The notes under the pieces were generated by a model. It saw only the letters and a program-made list of their open reading frames with translations. It had not been told where the DNA came from and did no database searches. DNA of 8,489 bases from an uncultured Peptococcaceae bacterium (GTDB lineage: Bacteria; Bacillota; Peptococcia; Peptococcales; Peptococcaceae), in assembly GCA_902496505.1 (NCBI GenBank), contig CABVBB010000064.1:1-8489 (forward strand), in the 5' to 3' direction. A program made the position numbers and the translations under genes. Positions 1 through 6,102 of the stretch are shown piece by piece; within the stretch, counting starts at the first letter, position 1, and the number at the start of each line of letters is the position of its first letter.

Positions 1-1766
1 CCGCTTTCCGGCCCGCCTAAACCAAGGAGGATAGCATCTCGGTTGCGCAAAGCCAACGCCACGATACGTTTGCCAGTCTCAGGATCTTTGTAGCCATAAA
101 GCTTGGTCATGACTTCTTCCTCGACTTCATACTGGTCTTCTGGCTCAACGATACCCTGGGGATATTTGCCTTTGACATTGATATAGATATGATTGCCGCG
201 GCAGGCCACAGCCTTGGTCTTGCTCCAATCCATTTCCCGCAGCTCATTGCCCTCAGCATCGCGTTTCAACGCGCATAATCCCAATTCCTCCATGATCCGG
301 ACATTGACGCCGGTGCTGTCGCCGAGCATACGTGCCCCATGCTTTGGCGAGATCAGCGCATGGTCAGATACCACCAGGATCGTCCAGCCTTCATCTAGGA
401 AATGCAGGAATTGTCCGATGTATTCGTCGGTCTGCTTGTAGATGAGTTTGGAAAACGCCAGATACTCCTCTGCACTCATCTGCTCCGTGCCCTCTGGTAT
501 GAAGGTCAGATACGTGTGCCCCTGCAGGTCAACATTGTGGAAGTGAGAAAAGACTACTTCATATCCTTCATTGGCCATCAAATAATTCAGAGACGCCGCC
601 TGCCACTTGGCACTGGCTTCCCAGCAGGCCAGCATCGTTTTTTCTTTAAGGACCATATCTTTGCCATAGATCATCGATGTTGGCGGCGGAAAACCGATAT
701 GCTCAGTGACGGTTTTGAACAGTTCCTTAGGCGACCAGAAATCATTTGTCGCGATATTCATCGTAGGGGACACATAAAGCTGGAATTTACTGCCGTCGCT
801 TTCCAGATTCATCAAGCGCATATTGCGATTGGCCAAGACCAATTCTTCGCCCTTGTAAGTCTCATCGATGATATCGGTCACAAACTGTTCATTTTCTAAA
901 ACATACAGCGGTTCAGCTTCTTTCTTGCTTTTATAGATCGCTACCCGATCATAAATGCCCGCGTCATTTTTTAAAACCAGCCCGGGTCTTCTCACCAGCC
1001 CCTTGCCCAAAAGCAGGGTGAACTCTTTGGCTCCTTCTGGCGCCTGAGCCCAGCCATTAGCTGGTTTGATCGGCGATAAAGCCATATCGTAGCCCCGATA
1101 GCGGCTGACCATCTGTCCATCTTGAGGATCCAAAATGTAATTGTTCATGATCGTACCGCGGGATGCATTGACTGCTTTTTTCTTATTTTTCTGCTCGTTG
1201 GCTGGCTTGAGGTCCGTCACTACGCAAGGGACACCCGCGTCACTGCCTGCATTCGGCACAAAAGTGACTGCATCGGCTTTTTCGCTGGCATACAGCACCA
1301 CTTCGGCATCACACTGGGCAGTGCTCATATTGACGCCGCCAGGGCTGCTGCCATCGACGACATGCAAATTTTCACTATCAGAAGATGGCGGCCAGGAAGC
1401 AGACGGCCAATGCCAAACCAGCGTTTTCTTTCCGGCCTCTGCAAAAACGTTCCACATCTGCTCAGCTTTGCAGGACTCCGAATGCATGGCATAGGTGTAT
1501 TCATCCAATTTGCCAGGTACTTGGAGGAAAAAGTCTGTAATGCCGTGTACAGTTGGGCTGGCACCAGTCGCCAAGGTCGCCCACATCGGCGGTGTGATGG
1601 TCGGTACGCCGCCTAAGAGCACCAGATCCTGCCGCTGTGCGCCGCGTTCGATCAGCGCTTTGGTATGAGGCATCAAGCCTTCATCCACAAAAGTGCGGGT
1701 TTTTCTGGGGTCCATGCCATCGATACCTAAAACTAAAATTTTATCTGCTAATGCTTTTCTTTCCAT
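1..1766 (-). CDS. Alkaline phosphatase superfamily enzyme (type I phosphodiesterase/nucleotide pyrophosphatase-like), 3' end outside window
   Basis: 588 codons are visible and the frame is open to the left edge. Against its paralogues, about the last 80 residues are missing, including the third metal site. The protein opens with a hydrophobic strand and a DG pair (LGIDGMDP, metal ligand D16). Next is the GGVPTITPPMW block, whose T58 aligns with the nucleophilic threonine of nucleotide pyrophosphatases, then TLATGAS and VHGIT. A W/P-rich block (HWPSASWPPSSDS) is shared by all three paralogues. Later come HNVDLQGH (D413, H417) and SDHA (D468, H469), the expected two-zinc ligands. There is no signal peptide or membrane segment, so it is probably a cytoplasmic phosphomonoesterase or phosphodiesterase; the substrate is unknown. 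A lysine-rich stretch near residue 195 is unique to this copy. The start follows GGAGGC by 8 bases. It is the second gene of a pair, 15 bases behind its paralogue. Family assignment is firm, function is not. Confidence 0.9.
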   Translation of the reverse strand, partial: MERKALADKILVLGIDGMDPRKTRTFVDEGLMPHTKALIERGAQRQDLVLLGGVPTITPPMWATLATGASPTVHGITDFFLQVPGKLDEYTYAMHSESCKAEQMWNVFAEAGKKTLVWHWPSASWPPSSDSENLHVVDGSSPGGVNMSTAQCDAEVVLYASEKADAVTFVPNAGSDAGVPCVVTDLKPANEQKNKKKAVNASRGTIMNNYILDPQDGQMVSRYRGYDMALSPIKPANGWAQAPEGAKEFTLLLGKGLVRRPGLVLKNDAGIYDRVAIYKSKKEAEPLYVLENEQFVTDIIDETYKGEELVLANRNMRLMNLESDGSKFQLYVSPTMNIATNDFWSPKELFKTVTEHIGFPPPTSMIYGKDMVLKEKTMLACWEASAKWQAASLNYLMANEGYEVVFSHFHNVDLQGHTYLTFIPEGTEQMSAEEYLAFSKLIYKQTDEYIGQFLHFLDEGWTILVVSDHALISPKHGARMLGDSTGVNVRIMEELGLCALKRDAEGNELREMDWSKTKAVACRGNHIYINVKGKYPQGIVEPEDQYEVEEEVMTKLYGYKDPETGKRIVALALRNRDAILLGLGGPES

Positions 1767-1774
1767 TTTTAATC

Positions 1775-1780
1775 GCCTCC
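1775..1780 (-). promoter_or_regulatory. Ribosome binding site of the downstream phosphatase gene
   Basis: GGAGGC on the minus strand ends 8 bases before the ATG at 1766, in the 15-base gap after the TAA of the upstream paralogue. It fixes the start and shows the gene is translated independently although it is probably transcribed with its neighbour. Confidence 0.8.
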
Positions 1781-1781
1781 A

Positions 1782-3794
1782 TTAATGATCCATCTCTAAT
1801 ATTTGATATACAGGTGCGCCTTCACATTGTGCAGGCATACGAAGCCCCGCCAAAACAGCCACTGTAGGCGTGATATCCACATGCTTCACCAAACGCTCTG
1901 TGCGGTAATTCGTCTTGATCCCAGCGCCAGCAGCCATAAAGATCGACGCTACGCTCGTATCGCAGGTGCCGTACATGGTGGACAGGGAATCCGCATGGTC
2001 ATCATTGTAGCCTTGCGCAATGAAATAGATGATGTCCCCGCTTTCTGGTCCGCCTACGCCTAAAAGGACAGCGTCCTCATTGCGCAGGGCCAGCGAGATC
2101 AGGCGGTGGCCTGTCTTGGGATGGGTGAGTTTATACATGTCCGTCATGATCCGCTCTTCTAATTCGAATTTGTCAGAAGGATCGACGATGCCTTGCGGAT
2201 TGCGTCCCTTCAGATTGATGTATACTTGGTTCATGCGCACGGGCGCTGCCAGCGTCTTGCTCCAATCGATCTCATGCAGGTCTTCGCCGTTGGCATCCTG
2301 CTTCAAGGTCAGATAGCCCCATTTTTTGAAGTAAACGGCATTGATGGCATTGGTGCCGACCAAAAAATCGGTGCGTCCATGCTCGGGGCAGATCTGCCCG
2401 TGATCAGAGACGATCAAGATCGTCCAGCCTTTATCCAACAGTTCTAAGAATTCACCGATATACTGATCGGTCTGCTTGTATACATCGCGGAATAATCTTT
2501 GGTAGACCTCCGGGGCCAGCTTGGAACTGCCCTCAGCCAAAAATTTGACGAGCAGATGCCCTTGCAGATCCACATTATGAAAATGGGAAAAGATGATCTC
2601 ATAGCCTCTCACTTCTGCCAAATATTTGATCGCCGCTGCATTCCACTGCGCAGCAGCCGTCCAGTTGGCATTGACGCATTTGGTGATCAAACGCTCGTCC
2701 GAACCGGCTGTGGTGCAGACTGGCTGCGGGTAACCGACATGCTCTACGATATCAGCAAGCAATTCCTTCGGATGCCACAAGGTATCATTTGTGTGATCCA
2801 TGCCTGCTGACACCCACATTTTCAGAGCGGAACCATCTTCTGCGATTTCCAAAACACGCATATTGCGGTTTACGATGATCTTGTCGTCATTATGGTAGGC
2901 TTCATCGAGCACATCATGGACAAATTCATCCACATAAACCACTGCCAAGAGCTCCGAAGATTTTTTATTTTTGTAAATCTCTACATGGTCATAGCAGCCT
3001 TCTGGATTTTTTAGGATCAATCCCACCCGTCTCAGCTTGCCTGCCGAATGCAGCAGCGTGAATTCTTTGGCTCCTGCCGGCGCATTTTCCCACCCTGCTG
3101 CCGGTCTGATCGGCGAAAAACAAATATCGAACGGTGTATCCGATAGATTGTGGAATGATTCTTCAGGAGTGATCGCTATGCCAGTCACTTCCTGAGCGTG
3201 GACCTTATCATAGCTTGTCGCCTCAAGGCTCTCTTCGATCTCCATGCCTGGCATGAAGCAGGGGATCTTGCTGTCAGACGCTGCTTTTTGCGCATATTTG
3301 ACCTCTGGTGTTTTTTCGCTGGCCACTACCAGCTTTTCTGCATCCACTTCGGCAACGCCCGCATTCGGTCCGGCTGGCTGTGTGCCGTCAACAACGGCTA
3401 AATTGGGGGAGTCACTGGTGGGCGGCCAAGATGAACCAGGCCAGTGCCAGACCAATGTCTTGCGGCCAGCTTCAGCCGCTACATTCCATAATGGTTCTGC
3501 CTTGCAGCGGGTAGAGTCAAAATTATACAAAAGCACATCCAAACGCTCCTGGGTGTTGGCATAATACTCTGTGATGCCATGGGTGCAGGGATGTGCTCCC
3601 GTTGCTAAGGTCGTCCACATGGGCGGTGTTACGGTAGGTTGTCCGCCGATCATCTTGAGATCTTCTCGGCAAGCCCCTTTGGCTATAAACTGTTGCGTAT
3701 TGGGCATGATCCCTTCATCGATATATTTCTTAGTCAATTTCGGATCCAGACCATCGATCCCCAGTACCAATACTTTCTGTGCTAATGTCTTCAT
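1782..3794 (-). CDS. Alkaline phosphatase superfamily enzyme (type I phosphodiesterase/nucleotide pyrophosphatase-like), complete
   Basis: A 670-residue protein with all the catalytic blocks of the family. D14 lies in LVLGIDG, and T56 in PTVTPPMW is the predicted nucleophile. TLATG and THGIT follow. D409 and H413 lie in HNVDLQGH, D464 and H465 in SDHG, and H600 in NDDHADSL. Residues 98-140 form the W/P-rich block shared by the three paralogues. About 260 residues (roughly 140-400) separate the nucleophile half from the metal-binding half and form a large insert. No signal peptide or membrane helix starts the protein, so the cytoplasm is the likely site. Substrate is unknown; family members hydrolyse phosphoesters, phosphodiesters or phosphonates. 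The reading frame stays open up to 3911, but that extension runs through a terminator hairpin, while the ATG at 3794 has a ribosome site and aligns with both paralogues. First gene of a two-gene operon. Confidence 0.92.
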   Translation of the reverse strand: MKTLAQKVLVLGIDGLDPKLTKKYIDEGIMPNTQQFIAKGACREDLKMIGGQPTVTPPMWTTLATGAHPCTHGITEYYANTQERLDVLLYNFDSTRCKAEPLWNVAAEAGRKTLVWHWPGSSWPPTSDSPNLAVVDGTQPAGPNAGVAEVDAEKLVVASEKTPEVKYAQKAASDSKIPCFMPGMEIEESLEATSYDKVHAQEVTGIAITPEESFHNLSDTPFDICFSPIRPAAGWENAPAGAKEFTLLHSAGKLRRVGLILKNPEGCYDHVEIYKNKKSSELLAVVYVDEFVHDVLDEAYHNDDKIIVNRNMRVLEIAEDGSALKMWVSAGMDHTNDTLWHPKELLADIVEHVGYPQPVCTTAGSDERLITKCVNANWTAAAQWNAAAIKYLAEVRGYEIIFSHFHNVDLQGHLLVKFLAEGSSKLAPEVYQRLFRDVYKQTDQYIGEFLELLDKGWTILIVSDHGQICPEHGRTDFLVGTNAINAVYFKKWGYLTLKQDANGEDLHEIDWSKTLAAPVRMNQVYINLKGRNPQGIVDPSDKFELEERIMTDMYKLTHPKTGHRLISLALRNEDAVLLGVGGPESGDIIYFIAQGYNDDHADSLSTMYGTCDTSVASIFMAAGAGIKTNYRTERLVKHVDITPTVAVLAGLRMPAQCEGAPVYQILEMDH

Positions 3795-3803
3795 GCTGCA
3801 CCA

Positions 3804-3810
3804 TCCTTTT
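3804..3810 (-). promoter_or_regulatory. Ribosome binding site that decides the start at 3794
   Basis: AAAAGGA on the minus strand ends 9 bases before ATG 3794. No comparable site precedes the in-frame ATG at 3911. The site therefore supports the shorter, 670-residue protein. Confidence 0.7.
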
Positions 3811-3823
3811 GTGAACTCGCTTT

Positions 3824-3839
3824 GTCTATACTTTCTATA
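3824..3839. promoter_or_regulatory. Candidate LysR-type operator, TATA-N5-TATA palindrome
   Basis: The plus strand reads GTCTATACTTTCTATA. The last 13 bases (3827-3839) are TATA-CTTTC-TATA, with perfect 4-base inverted arms. They match the T-N11-A form typical of LysR-family boxes. The 16 bases match 6055-6070, in front of the third phosphatase gene, at 15 of 16 positions. The element lies 30-45 bases upstream of the phosphatase pair and overlaps its possible -10 region. Binding by either neighbouring regulator is inference. Confidence 0.5.
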
Positions 3840-3853
3840 AATCATGATAATAA
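3825..3853 (-). promoter_or_regulatory. Weak candidate promoter for the phosphatase pair
   Basis: On the minus strand, TTATTA (3853-3848) is followed after 17 bases by TATAGA (3830-3825). The -35 is poor, which would suit an activator-dependent promoter, and the -10 overlaps the TATA-N5-TATA palindrome. Another reading uses TTGCAT (3864-3859) with TATAGA at 3839-3834 and a long 19-base spacer. Low certainty about the exact boxes. Some promoter is expected here because a terminator precedes the gene pair. Confidence 0.3.
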
Positions 3854-3909
3854 AAAAGATGCAACCTGCCAATATATGAGAACTATTCATATATCGCATC
3901 TGTTGCATC
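3852..3909 (-). terminator. Composite-hairpin Rho-independent terminator of the LysR operon
   Basis: On the minus strand GATGCAAC (3909-3902) pairs with GTTGCATC (3865-3858), and inside it ATATATGA (3894-3887) pairs with TCATATAT (3879-3872) around a 7-base loop. A 6-7 base internal loop separates the two stems. Six T residues (3857-3852) follow directly. It lies 33 bases after the stop of the second regulator and should stop transcription before the phosphatase pair, or act as a regulated attenuator. The plus strand lacks a good T-run, so it works in one direction. Confidence 0.75.
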
Positions 3910-3941
3910 ATTTAGGTTCATCAAGAAGCCGAACGCTTCAT

Positions 3942-4877
3942 TCACAAAAATGACAGGAAATATTCGGCTTCCGGCGGCAGTATCGCATCTTTTCGACAGC
4001 ACCATAGGGAATTCATCGTCAGGCCTCTCCCTTTATAAGTGATCGGCAAAATTTTAAAGGCGTTGCTTGTCAAGAGCAAGTCTGATAAACTATCGCGCAC
4101 CCAATTTTGAATGCGTTCATTATATAAGCCGACCGTCGTATATTCACCGGTCAGCATGATGTTGTAAAAATTGGCGTAATTGGTCGTGTGGCGTTTGATC
4201 AAAGGCTTGCCATATTTAGAAAGCTCTTGATAAACATAACACGCCTCCAGATCATACGCTGAATAAAGCGCTATGGGCTGCGTCAGCAAACGATTCATCG
4301 TCAAATAGCCCTGTCCTTTTTGAGCCAAGGCGCAGCTGATCGGTACATAAGCTACCAGGTTCAGCTCACGCTTGAGCAATATGTTGATATCCTTAGGCAG
4401 CTGAACGATCTCTTCATCCGACGCAATGATATTGCAGAAGGAATCTTCCTGCATATACATTTTCTGCAGGCTCACCTCATCATTATGCTCCTCCACGAAG
4501 ATATTGCTGTGTGGAAAACGTTTGCTGACCATCTGAACGATATTAGCTACCTTCTGCGGATGGATCGAGGACGCAACGAAAAAATAAATGTCCCGTTCAG
4601 ACGGCTTATCATCTGCCAGCTTCACCTCCTGCACATAGCCTTCGATATCATCCAAGATATCTGCCATTTGCAAAAACAGCTGATGAATGTATTCACCTTC
4701 TTTTGTCAAACTGACCCCCTGCTTGTCGCGGATCAAAAGAGGCAGCCCGATCTCTTTTTCCAAGGCTGACAGTCGTTTGCCCAAGTGCTGATGATTGAGA
4801 TACAATTCAGCAGCTGCCTTGTTGATCGAGCCTGCATTGACCACTTTCAAAAAATATTTGATCGTTTCGGTATTCAC
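3942..4877 (-). CDS. LysR-type transcriptional regulator (second of two)
   Basis: A 311-residue protein. Residues 1-60 are a LysR winged helix-turn-helix: ETIKYFLKVVNAGSINKAAAEL, then a recognition helix around NHQHLGKRLSALE, then GLPLLIRDKQGVSLTKEG. A linker helix spans about 60-88 and an effector-binding domain covers about 95-300. The recognition helix lacks the usual S-P/Q-S-A-v-S pattern (here NHQHLGKR), so its operator may differ from that of its partner. The start codon is GTG at 4877, with GAGGTGA 6 bases upstream and good alignment to the family N-terminus. It starts 20 bases after the stop of the other regulator, so the two form an operon, and a terminator follows. It probably controls the flanking phosphatase genes; the inducer is unknown. 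Confidence 0.88.
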   Translation of the reverse strand: MNTETIKYFLKVVNAGSINKAAAELYLNHQHLGKRLSALEKEIGLPLLIRDKQGVSLTKEGEYIHQLFLQMADILDDIEGYVQEVKLADDKPSERDIYFFVASSIHPQKVANIVQMVSKRFPHSNIFVEEHNDEVSLQKMYMQEDSFCNIIASDEEIVQLPKDINILLKRELNLVAYVPISCALAQKGQGYLTMNRLLTQPIALYSAYDLEACYVYQELSKYGKPLIKRHTTNYANFYNIMLTGEYTTVGLYNERIQNWVRDSLSDLLLTSNAFKILPITYKGRGLTMNSLWCCRKDAILPPEAEYFLSFL

Positions 4878-4883
4878 TTCTGC

Positions 4884-4890
4884 TCACCTC
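4884..4890 (-). promoter_or_regulatory. Ribosome binding site for a GTG start
   Basis: GAGGTGA on the minus strand ends 6 bases before the GTG at 4877. It supports the non-ATG start of the second regulator and overlaps the 20-base gap between the two regulator genes. Confidence 0.7.
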
Positions 4891-4897
4891 GCTGCTC

Positions 4898-5830
4898 TTA
4901 TAAAATCGACAGACTTTTATCCATATGCTTCGAGCAAAAATCCTGCAAATATTGACTGAACGCCAGCGCTTGTGCGGACAACGTATGGCCTCTATGATAA
5001 ATATAGCCCATGCTGGAGGTGACATTTTCTTTAAAATCGATCAGCTTGAGATCGCCGTCGATCTCCGCTCCGCCAGCACTGGTCAGTACAACGTACAGCC
5101 CGAGGCCATTGCCGTCCCGCAGCATCTGCCGATAAACGGAGAAATCCTCCACTTCGATGACATGCACCTTTTCGCCTGCATGATCCAAGATGCTCTGCAG
5201 CATCAGGCGTGTTGGCTTGTAGACGATCACCGGATACTCTGCGATCGTTTTGAGAGAGACGCGCTTATAACGGCACACGGCAAACTTCCGATGCGCCAGG
5301 CAGCAATACCTTCCCGGCTGTATAGGAACGAACTGATAGGCTGTCTGGTCAAAATCGTTGGCTTCATTTTGATCGATAGCCACTTGATAGACCAGCCCGA
5401 GCTCCGCCTCTCTAAGCGCTGCGCCTGCAACGATCTCGTGCATCCTCAGCTTTTCACTGACTACCTTGAGGTTGGGATACTCTGCAAAGAGTTGACTGAC
5501 CAAAACAGGATAGAGGGTTTCCGTGATGCCGCTGGTCATGGCCAGCTTCATCACACCGGAAGCCAGCTCAGGATACGTTTCCTCCTTGGCATTTTTGATA
5601 TTATGTAGCGCTTCTATAAAATGACAGCCCGCTGAAAGCACCTGCATCCCTTGCTTTGTCAAAAATGTCCCGCTTTTTGTGCGGATCAACAGCTCCATCT
5701 CCAACTCCTGCTCCAAAGTATTCATCGACAGGCTCAAGGCCTGCGGTGACAGATGTAAGCTTTCAGCTGCTTTATGCAAAGACATTTGTTTGTGGATCTC
5801 ATTAAGGTATAAAATTTGTTCTACGCGCAT
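4898..5830 (-). CDS. LysR-type transcriptional regulator (first of two)
   Basis: A 310-residue protein. Residues 1-60 hold the LysR DNA-binding domain (VEQILYLNEIHKQMSLHKAAE, then the helix SPQALSLSMNTLEQELEMELLIR, then LTKQG), which fits the family consensus well. A linker helix runs over about 61-88. The effector domain starts near residue 92 (SGVMKLAMTSGITETLYPVL) and runs to about 300, consistent with a periplasmic-binding-protein-like fold. The ATG at 5830 has a strong AAGGAGGG site 5 bases upstream. The in-frame ATG at 5911 lies at the -35 box of the promoter, so it cannot be the start. First gene of the regulator operon and divergent from the third phosphatase gene, the classic arrangement for a LysR regulator and its target. 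Self-regulation is likely (inference). Confidence 0.9.
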   Translation of the reverse strand: MRVEQILYLNEIHKQMSLHKAAESLHLSPQALSLSMNTLEQELEMELLIRTKSGTFLTKQGMQVLSAGCHFIEALHNIKNAKEETYPELASGVMKLAMTSGITETLYPVLVSQLFAEYPNLKVVSEKLRMHEIVAGAALREAELGLVYQVAIDQNEANDFDQTAYQFVPIQPGRYCCLAHRKFAVCRYKRVSLKTIAEYPVIVYKPTRLMLQSILDHAGEKVHVIEVEDFSVYRQMLRDGNGLGLYVVLTSAGGAEIDGDLKLIDFKENVTSSMGYIYHRGHTLSAQALAFSQYLQDFCSKHMDKSLSIL

Positions 5831-5835
5831 AGGAT

Positions 5836-5843
5836 CCCTCCTT
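5836..5843 (-). promoter_or_regulatory. Ribosome binding site that decides the start at 5830
   Basis: AAGGAGGG on the minus strand is a near-perfect match to the anti-Shine-Dalgarno sequence, 5 bases before ATG 5830. It rules out the longer reading from 5911. Confidence 0.85.
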
Positions 5844-5882
5844 CGTCCTTTTCGGCCAAACTTCGACATAACAATACCATAA

Positions 5883-5911
5883 ATTATAATCAATTTGTCA
5901 ATGATTTTCAA
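5883..5911 (-). promoter_or_regulatory. Sigma-A-type promoter of the LysR operon
   Basis: On the minus strand the -35 box TTGAAA (5911-5906) and the -10 box TATAAT (5888-5883) are 17 bases apart. This gives 11 of 12 matches to consensus at ideal spacing. Transcription should start near 5876, about 46 bases before the first regulator's start codon. Confidence 0.75.
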
Positions 5912-5945
5912 TTCCTTTTCCTATTCCTTCTGGACAAACAAATCT

Positions 5946-5964
5946 TGTCAAGTTTTTCTTGATA
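5946..5964. promoter_or_regulatory. Candidate LysR recognition site between the divergent promoters
   Basis: The plus strand reads TGTCAAG-TTTTT-CTTGATA. The 7-base inverted arms have one mismatch and the inner 5 bases (TCAAG/CTTGA) match perfectly. The centre (5955) is about 73 bases upstream of the predicted start of the third phosphatase gene and about 79 upstream of the regulator start, near the -65 position where LysR proteins usually anchor. The half-site spacing is 2 bases longer than strict T-N11-A. Function is inferred from position and symmetry. Confidence 0.5.
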
Positions 5965-5992
5965 CAGCGTCCTGATCTGTAAGGAAAACTGA

Positions 5993-6021
5993 TTTTCAAC
6001 TGGCGCCGCTTTTTCTATAAT
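5993..6021 (+). promoter_or_regulatory. Promoter of the third phosphatase gene
   Basis: TTTTCA (5993-5998) and a perfect TATAAT (6016-6021) are 17 bases apart, predicting a start near 6028 and a leader of about 75 bases. The imperfect -35 is compatible with LysR activation. A second, weaker possibility is TACAAT at 6067-6072 used as the -10. Confidence 0.55.
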
Positions 6022-6054
6022 AAAAACAGAGAAAACTTCTCATCTCTCAACTGC

Positions 6055-6070
6055 GTCTATACTTTCTACA
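6055..6070. promoter_or_regulatory. Second copy of the shared TATA-type element
   Basis: GTCTATACTTTCTACA matches 3824-3839 at 15 of 16 bases on the same strand, although the two genes point in opposite directions. Here it lies about 30-45 bases before the phosphatase start codon and inside the predicted leader. One arm is imperfect (TATA/TACA). It may be a shared operator or an overlapping promoter element. Confidence 0.45.
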
Positions 6071-6086
6071 ATGATACTTTCATGAG

Positions 6087-6094
6087 AAAAGAGG
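6087..6094 (+). promoter_or_regulatory. Ribosome binding site that decides the start at 6103
   Basis: AAAAGAGG ends 8 bases before ATG 6103. The in-frame ATG at 6082 would place this site inside the coding region and has no site of its own. The start at 6103 also aligns with the N-termini of the paralogues. Confidence 0.75.
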
Positions 6095-6102
6095 TTTTTT
6101 AT

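Noticed and set aside
1122..1616. Long reading frame on the plus strand inside the left phosphatase gene
   Set aside because: It is antisense to a conserved coding region, shows no family resemblance, and owes its length to the codon pattern of the real gene. The same applies to plus-strand frames at 402-899, 4320-4769 and 4925-5608 and minus-strand frames at 6391-6860.
1..3794. The tandem phosphatase genes as a recent exact duplication
   Set aside because: The proteins share motifs and length but differ through most of the insert and at many codons, so the duplication is old; no long identical tract is visible.
3795..3911. A 39-residue N-terminal extension of the middle phosphatase with a hydrophobic stretch that looks like a signal or membrane anchor
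   Set aside because: It translates the terminator hairpin and the leader, has no ribosome site, and is absent from both paralogues. The start at 3794 is better supported.
3925..3939. Small hairpin GAAGC-CGAAC-GCTTC just after the stop of the second regulator
   Set aside because: Only 5 bp with no T-run behind it; the larger U-tailed hairpin downstream is the convincing terminator.
5831..5911. A 27-residue N-terminal extension of the first LysR regulator
   Set aside because: It would begin at the -35 box of its own promoter, and AAGGAGGG sits directly before the ATG at 5830.
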